Assembly: GCA_028873155.1 (NCBI GenBank)
Contig: JAGWML010000008.1
Coordinates: 1-27,165, forward strand
Length of the DNA: 27,165 bases
Source: Acidobacteriota bacterium
Lineage (GTDB): Bacteria; Acidobacteriota; Terriglobia; Terriglobales; Acidobacteriaceae
Direction: 5' to 3'
Shown here piece after piece: positions 1-6,945 of this stretch. The notes under the pieces were generated by a model. The model was not told the DNA's origin. It made no database searches and saw only the letters and a program-made list of their open reading frames with translations. How positions within the stretch are numbered: position 1 is the stretch's first letter; each line of letters begins with the position of its first letter. The translations under genes and the position numbers were made by a program.

Positions 1-690
1 CACACAGCGCATATCAATCGTCGTGCCGCGCAGCTTCGACGCCGCCATGTAGATCACCATCACGCACGCAATCCCCGACACCATGGCGGAAAAGATAAAT
101 ACCACCGGCATCAGCGGCGACGACCACCATGGATTCGCCTTGATCGATCCGAAGATGAAGCCCACATAGCCGTGCAGGATAAACGCCGATGGAATGCCGA
201 CCAGCGTCACCACCCAGCCCACGCGCTCGTCGATGTGCAGCGACCGCTCGCTGATGTTGTCCGAACCCAGCGTCATGATTTTGTAGATCACACGCAGCAG
301 CCCGCGCTCCCGCCGCGACCGCAGCACGATCTCGCGCCGGTAGTCCAGCCAGATTTCGAAAACCAGCACCGCCATCAGGTACCAGAGATACACATAGCCG
401 AACATCGCCATCGCCGACGTGCTGTGCGGAGTGAAATACATCTCCGGCGAGCGCTCCGGATGCCCCAGGTGGAACTGAAGCGGCAGCGGCGCCACCACCA
501 GAAACGACAGCGCCGTCAGCAGCGCCAGCCGGTACGTCGGCTTCACCGCATCCACGCGAAAGATGCGCTCCAGCGAGGCCAGAATGAACGCCCCCGCCAC
601 CAGGCCCGTGATGTACGGATACAAAACGATCAGCACACTCCAGACCAGCTCGACCTCATTCGGGTACATGAACCCTTCTACGCCATTCAT
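1..690 (-). CDS. NrfD/PsrC-family membrane subunit (C-terminus cut off by window edge)
   Basis: This frame is open from an ATG at 690 to the left edge (230 codons, no stop), so the C-terminus lies outside the window. The protein starts MNGVEGFMYPNEVELVWS and has several hydrophobic stretches separated by short charged loops, with the loop motif FHLGHPERSPEMYF typical of NrfD-like quinone-interacting subunits. In this family the protein exchanges electrons between membrane quinones and an attached iron-sulfur protein. It lies 36 bp downstream of the 4Fe-4S protein gene on the same strand and is preceded by a purine-rich GAGAAGG ribosome-binding sequence. With the iron-sulfur protein and tetraheme cytochrome it would make a three-subunit quinone/cytochrome electron-transfer module. 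Family assignment is firm. The reaction direction and final partner cannot be read from the sequence. Confidence 0.85.
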   Translation of the reverse strand, partial: MNGVEGFMYPNEVELVWSVLIVLYPYITGLVAGAFILASLERIFRVDAVKPTYRLALLTALSFLVVAPLPLQFHLGHPERSPEMYFTPHSTSAMAMFGYVYLWYLMAVLVFEIWLDYRREIVLRSRRERGLLRVIYKIMTLGSDNISERSLHIDERVGWVVTLVGIPSAFILHGYVGFIFGSIKANPWWSSPLMPVVFIFSAMVSGIACVMVIYMAASKLRGTTIDMRCV

Positions 691-726
691 ACCCTTCTCA
701 CCTGCTTCCGCTTGCTGCGCCCTGTC

Positions 727-1461
727 CTAGCGCACCGATCCATCCATACCGTGGTAGTAGACCTTTGCCCCTGTCGCCATCTGCGGCTTCAGAATCTGCA
801 CCGGATGCGTGCGCAGAAACTCGTGGATCGGGTCATTCGGATTCTTCAGGTCCACCAGTTGCCGGGCACCCGTCGGGCACGCCTCGCAGCACGCGGTCGT
901 CAACCCTTTGGTGATGCGGTGGTAGCACAGCGTGCACTTGTCGGCCACCTGCTTCTGAGGATGGATGTACCGGCATCCATACGGGCACGCCTGCACGCAG
1001 TACGCGCAGCCCATGCAGTATTTCTGATCCACCAGCACCACGCCGTCCGGCGTCACAAATGTCGCTCCCACCGGGCACACCTGCGTACACGGCGAGTCCA
1101 CGCACTGATTGCATAGCTTCGGCACAAAGAAGTATTTGCCCGAATCCTCTTTCGCGACGGACGGAAATCCTTCCTTCCCTCCATCCGGCGAAATCACCTC
1201 GGGATTCATCATGTCCTCGTCGTGCACGTGATAACGCTCGACCCACGTGCGGAAGCGCCCGTCGGGCACATCGTTCTCCGCCTGGCAGGCGCGCACGCAG
1301 TTCCCGCAGCCAATGCACTTGGGTATGTCGATCAGCATGCTCCACCAGTGCTCGCTCATCGCATAGTTCGGCGCAGCCTCCGGCGTCCCCGCCATCACGT
1401 GCTCCCACGCAATGGCCGCGGCCGGCAACAAAATCAGCATCTGGCGCCTTGAAATCTTCAT
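727..1461 (-). CDS. Tat-exported ferredoxin-type protein with four [4Fe-4S] clusters (NrfC/DsrO/PsrB-like)
   Basis: A 244-residue iron-sulfur protein. The N-terminus has a twin-arginine motif (SRRQML, residues 4-9) followed by a hydrophobic stretch, so it is probably exported folded by the Tat system. Four cysteine groups can be placed: C49/C52/C55/C59, C117/C120/C125/C129, C149/C152/C155/C159 and C176/C179/C191 or C192/C195. This is the usual pattern for NrfC, PsrB, DsrO and related electron-wire subunits. Its ATG overlaps the stop of the upstream cytochrome gene by 4 bp (ATGA, 1458-1461), which implies translational coupling. The NrfD gene follows after 36 bp. No catalytic molybdopterin subunit is visible in the window. 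The role inferred is electron transfer between the membrane NrfD subunit and the tetraheme cytochrome. Confidence 0.9.
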   Translation of the reverse strand: MKISRRQMLILLPAAAIAWEHVMAGTPEAAPNYAMSEHWWSMLIDIPKCIGCGNCVRACQAENDVPDGRFRTWVERYHVHDEDMMNPEVISPDGGKEGFPSVAKEDSGKYFFVPKLCNQCVDSPCTQVCPVGATFVTPDGVVLVDQKYCMGCAYCVQACPYGCRYIHPQKQVADKCTLCYHRITKGLTTACCEACPTGARQLVDLKNPNDPIHEFLRTHPVQILKPQMATGAKVYYHGMDGSVR

Positions 1462-1931
1462 TGCGTACCTCCGGCTCCCAGAGCGGGATCATGCGGCTTA
1501 TGGCACGTCTCGCACGGCACCCCGTTCGCGTGCGCAACCGCATCCACCTGAGGAAAATCCTTCGGCCTCGCCGCGCTCGCCGCGTGGCAACGCACGCACA
1601 GCGTCGCCGTATCGGGCTTCGGTGGCACACCCGACGATGGATCATCGGCGTGCTTCAACTGCGGGCCATGACACGCTTCGCAGTTCACATGCGCGTGCTT
1701 GCCCTTTGACTTGGCATCCGCGATGTCGCTGTGGCACGCCTCGCATGCCTGGTGTCCTGCAAATTGTGCCGGATGCGCCGCGATCTCCGCAATTGCCGCC
1801 CCGCGATAGTGCCCATACTCGCCAAAGCTCTTGGGCACGACAAACCGCCGGACCACCAGAAACACGATGAATGCAAGCACAAACAGGCCCGCAAACCGCA
1901 GCAGGTGGCCCGCGTCCTTGAAGGCGCTCAT
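1458..1931 (-). CDS. Membrane-anchored tetraheme cytochrome c
   Basis: A 157-residue protein with one N-terminal transmembrane segment (about residues 11-30) and four CxxCH heme-attachment motifs: CEACH at 63-67, CEACH at 84-88, CVRCH at 112-116 and CETCH at 140-144. The anchor followed by a periplasmic heme domain fits a cytochrome that takes or gives electrons on the outer face of the inner membrane. It is the first gene of the operon and overlaps the iron-sulfur gene by 4 bp. The ATG at 1931 is preceded by GGAGAGGAG about ten bases upstream. Comparable cytochrome + 4Fe-4S + NrfD sets occur in Nrf, Dsr, Hmc and Qrc complexes. The heme count of four and the small size do not match any one of these exactly, so no symbol is given. 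Confidence 0.88.
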   Translation of the reverse strand: MSAFKDAGHLLRFAGLFVLAFIVFLVVRRFVVPKSFGEYGHYRGAAIAEIAAHPAQFAGHQACEACHSDIADAKSKGKHAHVNCEACHGPQLKHADDPSSGVPPKPDTATLCVRCHAASAARPKDFPQVDAVAHANGVPCETCHKPHDPALGAGGTQ

Positions 1932-1954
1932 CCCGCTCGCTCCTCTCCGCTCGA

Positions 1955-1973
1955 ATCACACCACGGGTGTGAT
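1955..1973. promoter_or_regulatory. Perfect inverted repeat in the leader of the cytochrome operon
   Basis: ATCACACC-ACG-GGTGTGAT is a perfect 8-bp inverted repeat with a 3-bp centre, lying 24-42 bp upstream of the cytochrome start codon at 1931. A further copy of the half-site GGTGTGAT occurs at 2043-2050. If the promoter proposed at 1995-2000 is right, the palindrome is centred about +24, a position suited to a repressor or to an mRNA hairpin. The half-site contains TGTGA, so it may be related to the CRP/FNR-like site further upstream, but with the halves in inverted order. Confidence 0.5.
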
Positions 1974-1994
1974 CCAGATCATTCGTGCGAGACG

Positions 1995-2038
1995 AGAGTA
2001 TCGAGGGAATGCTCGAGCAGGATGTGAGGTCAGTCACG
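1995..2038 (-). promoter_or_regulatory. Candidate CRP/FNR-family site with promoter for the cytochrome/FeS/NrfD operon
   Basis: TGTGA-GGTCAG-TCACG at 2023-2038 matches the CRP/FNR-family consensus TGTGA-N6-TCACA with one mismatch. On the minus strand a -10-like TACTCT lies at 2000-1995, giving a predicted start near 1988. The centre of the palindrome is then at about -42, the position from which class II CRP/FNR activators contact RNA polymerase. No good -35 is visible, as expected for such a promoter. The operon encodes electron-transfer proteins, which fits control by a redox, oxygen or carbon regulator. The regulator itself is not in the window. Confidence 0.5.
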
Positions 2039-2145
2039 TCGAGGTGTGATGCGCAGCATGTACACCCGTCGCAACTCATCGAAAGATGTGAGAAGTATCA
2101 CGGTGCAGGCGAGTCGCCATTCGCCGTCTGATAGAGGCCGTGCCC

Positions 2146-3138
2146 TTATTCGTCGTCCTTCAGCCAGGCGCGCGTCTGCAGCAACTGCCGCTGATCCAGC
2201 GACCACACCTTGCCCGTCAGTTCATCGGCAGCGCGCCCCTCGCGCGCCGACTTCTCAAACTCGCTCGCAATCGCCTGCATCTTTGCGTCGAGGTCGTCCA
2301 CAAAGTTCAGCACCAGCGCCTCGGGAATCATCGGCAGCTTCGGCGAGCCAAACTCCAGCTTGCCGTGATGCGACAGAATCACATGCTCCACCAGCACCTT
2401 CAGACGCGGCGGAAAATCCGGCAGCTTCTCAATTGCCTTTTCCACCATCGCGATGCCCATCTGGATATGCCCCAGCAGCGTTCCCTCAATCGTGTACTCA
2501 AAACCCGCGCTCCAGGCCAGTTCCTGCACCTTCCCGATATCGTGCAGAATCACGCCCGTCAGCAACAGGTCCCGATGCAGCATCGGGTAATGCGGCGCCA
2601 CGCGATCCGACAACTTCAGCAGGCTCACCACGTGTTCGAGCAGGCCGCCCAGCCACGCATGATGCAGTTGACGCGCCGCCGGCGCTTCGCGATACGCCTG
2701 CGCCACCGCCTCATCGCCCAGCAGTATTAGAACGAGTTGCTTCAGGTGCGGCTCCGTGAAGCTCTCCACAAAGCCCATCAGTTCCTGCCACAGCACGTCC
2801 ACATCCAGAGTCGTCGCCGGCAGCAGGTCGCTGCGATCCGTCTCCGCCGCGCTTGCCTTGCGCAGTTGGTCCACCTTCATCTGCAGCCGGTCGTCGAAGC
2901 GCGCCACGCTCCCGCGCACCTTCACCACGTCGCCGCGCTCCACGTCGCGCGCAATCCGCGGATCACCCGGATCCCATACGCGCCCCTCAAGCTGCCCCGT
3001 CTTGTCCGCCAGGATCAGGTTGAGGTACGGCTTGTTCGTCCTCGTCGTTCGCTGCTGCTTCATCAGCAGCAGAAAAAAGCTGTCAAAGTTGCGCCCCTCT
3101 TCCAGGCCGGCCAGATCCGCAATGTAAATGTCCTTCAT
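2146..3138 (-). CDS. yhaM: YhaM-type 3'-5' exoribonuclease (OB fold + HD domain)
   Basis: A 330-residue protein starting MKDIYIADL. Residues about 1-110 resemble an OB-fold nucleic-acid-binding domain (LNLILADKTGQLEGRVWD near 39-56), and residues about 155-300 form an HD phosphohydrolase domain with H169, H199-D200 (LHDIGK), H224, H257/H258 and D281/D282. This order is that of Bacillus subtilis YhaM (314 aa), a 3'-5' exonuclease of the cytoplasm. The frame continues upstream to an ATG at 3189, but the extra 17 residues are cysteine-rich and unlike the family. ATG 3138 has GGGCAGG directly before it, so I chose that start. It lies downstream of the surA-like gene on the same strand with a hairpin between them, so it may be separately transcribed. 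Confidence 0.85.
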   Translation of the reverse strand: MKDIYIADLAGLEEGRNFDSFFLLLMKQQRTTRTNKPYLNLILADKTGQLEGRVWDPGDPRIARDVERGDVVKVRGSVARFDDRLQMKVDQLRKASAAETDRSDLLPATTLDVDVLWQELMGFVESFTEPHLKQLVLILLGDEAVAQAYREAPAARQLHHAWLGGLLEHVVSLLKLSDRVAPHYPMLHRDLLLTGVILHDIGKVQELAWSAGFEYTIEGTLLGHIQMGIAMVEKAIEKLPDFPPRLKVLVEHVILSHHGKLEFGSPKLPMIPEALVLNFVDDLDAKMQAIASEFEKSAREGRAADELTGKVWSLDQRQLLQTRAWLKDDE

Positions 3139-3194
3139 CCTGCCCGTCAGATTACAGCAGCAGGCAGCGCACACAAAATTTCTCCACACGCAGT

Positions 3195-3221
3195 AAGGGC
3201 CCGGACTCAGTCCAGGCCCTT
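3195..3221 (-). terminator. 12-bp hairpin after the surA-like gene
   Basis: Arms 3195-3206 and 3210-3221 (AAGGGCCCGGAC / GTCCAGGCCCTT) with a 3-nt loop. In minus-strand RNA the single non-Watson-Crick position is a U-G wobble, whereas in plus-strand RNA it would be a C-A mismatch. That asymmetry argues that the structure acts in the minus-strand transcript, 26 bp after the stop of the chaperone gene. There is no real U-tract after it, so it may be a weak terminator or an RNA 3'-end stabiliser. Confidence 0.5.
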
Positions 3222-3246
3222 GTCGTGCGACGTGACTCTCTCCAGC

Positions 3247-4977
3247 TTACTGTTGTGCGGGCGCTGCTGGTGCCGGTGCGTCGGGGCTCGCCGGCTGCGT
3301 TCCGCCCTGCGGGCTCGGCTGCTGCTCGTCCGGCTTGCGATTGCGATCGCTGAACCGCGTCTTCTCGCCTGTCGTCGTGGACTGCGCCTTCTTTGTGCCC
3401 ACCTGGTTCCCGCCAAGACCCAGCGGAGCCGATTGCACCTGGCGATCCGCTACCTCGCCCGTGTTCGGCGCTTCAGGCGTCATCGCATCCTTCGCTTTGG
3501 ACCTCTTCCCGCCCGCCTTCTTCTTCGCTACCTTTGCCACTTTCGCTTCTTTGGCGCGATCGCTGAAGCGCGACTTCTTCTGCACCGGCGCTGCCTCCAG
3601 CGGATTCGCCGGCACATCGTTCGCCGCTTGCGTCGCCGCTCCCGCGTCTTCTGTCTGGGCCGCGGCCGCGTTCGGCAGCGTCTCCTGCGGAGCCTGCCCG
3701 AACCGGATCTTCTCCTTCTTTCCCGGCTTCATCGACGCTACATCCTGCTTCTTGCCCTTTTTCTTCTTGTCCTTCGCAGCCTGTGCCGGCGTGGTCGTCG
3801 TCGCCACCGCTTCCTCTACGTGCGCAGGTGCGCTGCCGCCGCGGCCCGTCTCGCGGAACCGCGTCCGCTCCACCTTTTTCTTCTTCTTGGTCTGCGGAGG
3901 CGCATATGCCGAGTAGGAGATCGGGAAGACGCGCTCATTCGGACTCGCACCAGTATCCACATATCCCGGCTTGATCTCGATGTAGGACTGGTCCCGCATC
4001 TGCGTCAGATACTCGCGAATCGCAGGCTCCATCTTGCCGATGAAGTACGCCTGCTCCACATCCTGCTGCACGTTTTTGTAGGGTTGCGGCCCGCCTGCGT
4101 TATGCGCTGTCACTTTCAGAATCAGAAATCCCTGCTTCGTCCGGATCGGCTGCGTATACTGGCCTTCCTTCAGCGGAAAGACCTTGTCCTCCAGCACCTT
4201 CGCCAGGGCGCCCCGGCGGAACTGCCCGAGGTCGCCGCCGGACGACGCCGTCGGACCATCGCTGAAGCTCCGCGCCAGCTGGCTGAAGTCCCCGCCCGCG
4301 TTCAGCTTGGTCTCCACGTCATCCGCCTTGGCCTGCGCTGCCGCCAGCTTCGCCGCGTCCACCGGATCCTGGTCGCCGGTCGAAATCAGAATCTCGCTCA
4401 AATTCACGCTCTCCGGCGCGGCGTAGTCCTGCTTGTGCGCCTCGTAGTAGCGCTCCACCTCGCCCGGCGTAATCTGGATCTTGTTGCCGACCTCCTGCCG
4501 CATGACATCCTGTGTGACAATCCCGTTGCGGATGTTCTGCTTGAAGTCCTCAAACGAGACGCCCTGATCCTTCGCCGCCTTCTCCAGGTCCTCCAGCGAC
4601 GACAGGTTGTACTGCTTGCGGATCTCGTTCAGCCGGTTGATCAGCTCCGTCTCGCCCGTGATCCCCAGTTCCTTGCCCTTTGAGAGCCAGAGCTGCTGGT
4701 CAATCAGGTTCCGCAGCAGGTCGCGCCGCGCATCCGAGGCTTCCTGCATCGTCGCCCCGCGCTGCCGCTCCTCCTGGTCCAGTTCCTTCTCGGCACGGTC
4801 AAAGTCCGAGCTTGTAATGATCTGGTCGTTCACGCGAGCGATAATCTGCTCCACCGTCGAGCCCCCATACGGGCTTTGCGAGGCAGTGGTGCGCGTTTGC
4901 GCCATTCCTGAAATCGACAGCAGCACCGTGCCAAACACGAACGCCGCGGGGGTACGAAAAAGTCTGATTGTCATCAT
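3247..4977 (-). CDS. SurA/PrsA-like peptidyl-prolyl isomerase with long basic disordered tail
   Basis: A 576-residue protein with an N-terminal signal peptide (about residues 1-26, ending GMAQ). A SurA-N-like helical chaperone region covers about 40-180 (VEQIIARVNDQIITSSDF). One parvulin rotamase domain lies at about 189-293 (SEILIST, FSDGPTASSGGDLGQF, TKQGFLILKV). Such proteins fold outer-membrane proteins in the periplasm. The usual SurA is about 430 residues. Here a tail of about 215 residues (360-576), rich in Lys, Ala, Pro and Gln, carries four short motifs around Arg-Phe: RTRFRET, KIRFGQ, SRFSDR and TRFSDR. A TACAAT -10-like element is at 5030-5025, and no clear Shine-Dalgarno is seen before ATG 4977. 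The chaperone/PPIase call is strong. The function of the tail is unknown. Confidence 0.9.
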   Translation of the reverse strand: MMTIRLFRTPAAFVFGTVLLSISGMAQTRTTASQSPYGGSTVEQIIARVNDQIITSSDFDRAEKELDQEERQRGATMQEASDARRDLLRNLIDQQLWLSKGKELGITGETELINRLNEIRKQYNLSSLEDLEKAAKDQGVSFEDFKQNIRNGIVTQDVMRQEVGNKIQITPGEVERYYEAHKQDYAAPESVNLSEILISTGDQDPVDAAKLAAAQAKADDVETKLNAGGDFSQLARSFSDGPTASSGGDLGQFRRGALAKVLEDKVFPLKEGQYTQPIRTKQGFLILKVTAHNAGGPQPYKNVQQDVEQAYFIGKMEPAIREYLTQMRDQSYIEIKPGYVDTGASPNERVFPISYSAYAPPQTKKKKKVERTRFRETGRGGSAPAHVEEAVATTTTPAQAAKDKKKKGKKQDVASMKPGKKEKIRFGQAPQETLPNAAAAQTEDAGAATQAANDVPANPLEAAPVQKKSRFSDRAKEAKVAKVAKKKAGGKRSKAKDAMTPEAPNTGEVADRQVQSAPLGLGGNQVGTKKAQSTTTGEKTRFSDRNRKPDEQQPSPQGGTQPASPDAPAPAAPAQQ

Positions 4978-5024
4978 TTGGCACTGGGCAGGCAGGGCGA
5001 GGCCCCACCTCTTTCATAGACGTC

Positions 5025-5049
5025 ATTGTAAATGGCTGGGCAGCAGCCA
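5025..5049 (-). promoter_or_regulatory. Hairpin and -10-like element between rpsA and the surA-like gene
   Basis: On the minus strand, 11 bp after the rpsA stop, TGGCTG-CTGCC-CAGCCA (5049-5033) forms a 6-bp hairpin followed by TTTACAAT. The TACAAT at 5030-5025 matches a -10 hexamer in five of six positions and would start a transcript near 5018, about 40 nt before the surA-like ATG. The short T-run also makes the hairpin a weak candidate terminator for rpsA. No convincing -35 was found. Confidence 0.35.
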
Positions 5050-5059
5050 GGCGAACCCC

Positions 5060-6904
5060 CTAGGCGATCTCCACTTCCACCCGCCGCGCTTCCGCCTCAA
5101 TCGCCACAATCCTGAAGCTCCGGATCTGCCCGGCGCTCAAAGCCTCCGGACCCGCCGCAGCCGCCGGTCCCTTGCCCTTCCATTTCGCAGAAAGCAGCGA
5201 CGACAGCGACGAGATATCCGCTTTCGCTTCCGATTTTGCCTCCGCACCCGGCTCACCCGCCGCAGCCTTCAGCCCACGGCACACCGCCCGCACGCCTTCG
5301 CCCAGTTCCACCGTCGCCAGCGCGCCGCTCGCCTCTCCCACACGGCCCGAAACAATATCGCCCGCCTTGTGCTCCGCCAGATACTCATCCAGACTCGTCG
5401 GAATCAGCTGCTTCATGCTCAGCTTCATCTGCCGCTTGTCCTTGTCCAGCGCCAGCACCTGCGCCTTCACCACCTGGCCCACATGCAGCACGTCCGAAGG
5501 ATGGTTCAGGCGCCGGTCCACCACAATCTCGCTGATGTGCACCAGCCCTTCCACGCCCTCGGCCGCTTCAACAAACGCGCCGAACGCCGTCATCCGCGTT
5601 ACCGGACCCGTCACCTGCGCGCCCGCCGGGAAGCGCTGCGCCGCCTCCACCCACGGATCGGCCAGCGTCTGCTTCAACCCCAGCGCAATCCGCCGCTCCT
5701 CCGGCTTCACCGCCAGTACCACCGCATCCACCTGGTCGCCCACCTTCAGCAGATCGCCCGGATGCCGCACCTTCTTGTTCCACGCCATCTCCGAGACGTG
5801 AATCATCCCTTCCACGCCCGGCTCCAGCTCCACAAACGCGCCGAAATCCGTCAGCCGCGACACCGCGCCGCGCACCCGCTGCCCCGCCTGGTAGCGCCCC
5901 GGTGCCGTCTCCCATGGTTCCGGCTGCAACTGCTTCAGCCCCAGCGAGATCTTCTTCGTCTCCGGATCCATCTTCAGGATCCGCACTTGCACTTCCTGAC
6001 CCACCTGCACCACGTCTTCCGGCTTGCTGACCCGGCTCCACGCCATGTCGCTCACATGCAGCAGACCATCCACGCCGCCCATGTCCACAAACGCCCCATA
6101 GCTCGTCACGCTGCGCACCCGGCCCGTCACCGTGTCGCCCACCTGCAGGGCCGCCAGCCGTCCCGAAGCCGCCTCGCGCGCCTGCTCTTCCAGAACCGCA
6201 CGCCGGTCTACCACCACATTCTCATCGGTCACGTCCAGCTTGGTGATGCGGCAGGTAATCTCCGTTCCCACCAGCTTTTCCATCTCCGCCGCGTCGCGCG
6301 TGCCGCTCCGGCTTGCAGGCAAGAAGGCCCTGACGCCCACATCCACCGTCAGCCCGCCCTTCACCACGCCCGTCACCGTGCCCACCACGGCGGTCTTCTC
6401 CGCAAACGCCGTCTCCAACGCCGACCAGTCCCGCGGCTGCGCCACCTTGTGCCGCGTCAGGTCGTAGTAGCCCTCTTCGTTGCGGCCCTTCACCGACACC
6501 ATCACCAAGTCGCCCGGCTTCACGTCCTCGGCGTTGCGCTCAAAGGCGCCGCGTGGCAGCACCCCTTCAGTCTTGTAACCGATATCCAGGAACACCTGCT
6601 CGGCCGAGACCGAAACCACGGTCCCCTCCAGCTGCTTCGCACCGCCGGCAGGCTTGTGCGTATGGCTCCGCTCAAAGGCCGAAAGCGCCTCTGCAAAGCT
6701 CTCCGTCGCCTCCGGCACAACCTCTTCGGGCGCGGGATCCGCCGCCGTCTCTTCCTGCGCAGAAGGCATCGGCGCCGTTTCCGTAACAGGCACCGGCACG
6801 GCAACGCTCGGGGCAGCTTCCGGCTTCGTTTCGGTTGTCATTTCAGTTGTCGTCGGGGTCGTCTGGTCTTCGGGCAGGTTCGGTTCCGTCATGGCGTCTG
6901 CCAT
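5060..6904 (-). CDS. rpsA: Ribosomal protein S1 (six S1 RNA-binding repeats)
   Basis: A 614-residue protein with S1 OB-fold repeats at about 91-153, 172-240, 256-326, 341-412, 428-499 and a poorly conserved sixth from about 513. Repeats 3-5 show the classic S1 pattern (TSYGAFVDM, DGLLHVSDMAW, KKISLGLKQL). S1 binds the 30S subunit and helps load mRNA, especially those lacking strong Shine-Dalgarno sequences. The number and order of repeats match E. coli S1 (557 aa). Here an extra N-terminal region of about 85 residues is rich in Thr, Pro, Ala and Glu. The open frame begins at 6916, but GGGAGA at 6914-6909 is correctly spaced for ATG 6904, so that start is preferred. It lies 41 bp downstream of the beta-helix gene. 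It could be an S1-like paralogue rather than the housekeeping S1. Confidence 0.82.
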   Translation of the reverse strand: MADAMTEPNLPEDQTTPTTTEMTTETKPEAAPSVAVPVPVTETAPMPSAQEETAADPAPEEVVPEATESFAEALSAFERSHTHKPAGGAKQLEGTVVSVSAEQVFLDIGYKTEGVLPRGAFERNAEDVKPGDLVMVSVKGRNEEGYYDLTRHKVAQPRDWSALETAFAEKTAVVGTVTGVVKGGLTVDVGVRAFLPASRSGTRDAAEMEKLVGTEITCRITKLDVTDENVVVDRRAVLEEQAREAASGRLAALQVGDTVTGRVRSVTSYGAFVDMGGVDGLLHVSDMAWSRVSKPEDVVQVGQEVQVRILKMDPETKKISLGLKQLQPEPWETAPGRYQAGQRVRGAVSRLTDFGAFVELEPGVEGMIHVSEMAWNKKVRHPGDLLKVGDQVDAVVLAVKPEERRIALGLKQTLADPWVEAAQRFPAGAQVTGPVTRMTAFGAFVEAAEGVEGLVHISEIVVDRRLNHPSDVLHVGQVVKAQVLALDKDKRQMKLSMKQLIPTSLDEYLAEHKAGDIVSGRVGEASGALATVELGEGVRAVCRGLKAAAGEPGAEAKSEAKADISSLSSLLSAKWKGKGPAAAAGPEALSAGQIRSFRIVAIEAEARRVEVEIA

Positions 6905-6945
6905 CCATTCTCCCATGCCCGCCCGTATCCCGGTCGTCTCCCTCC

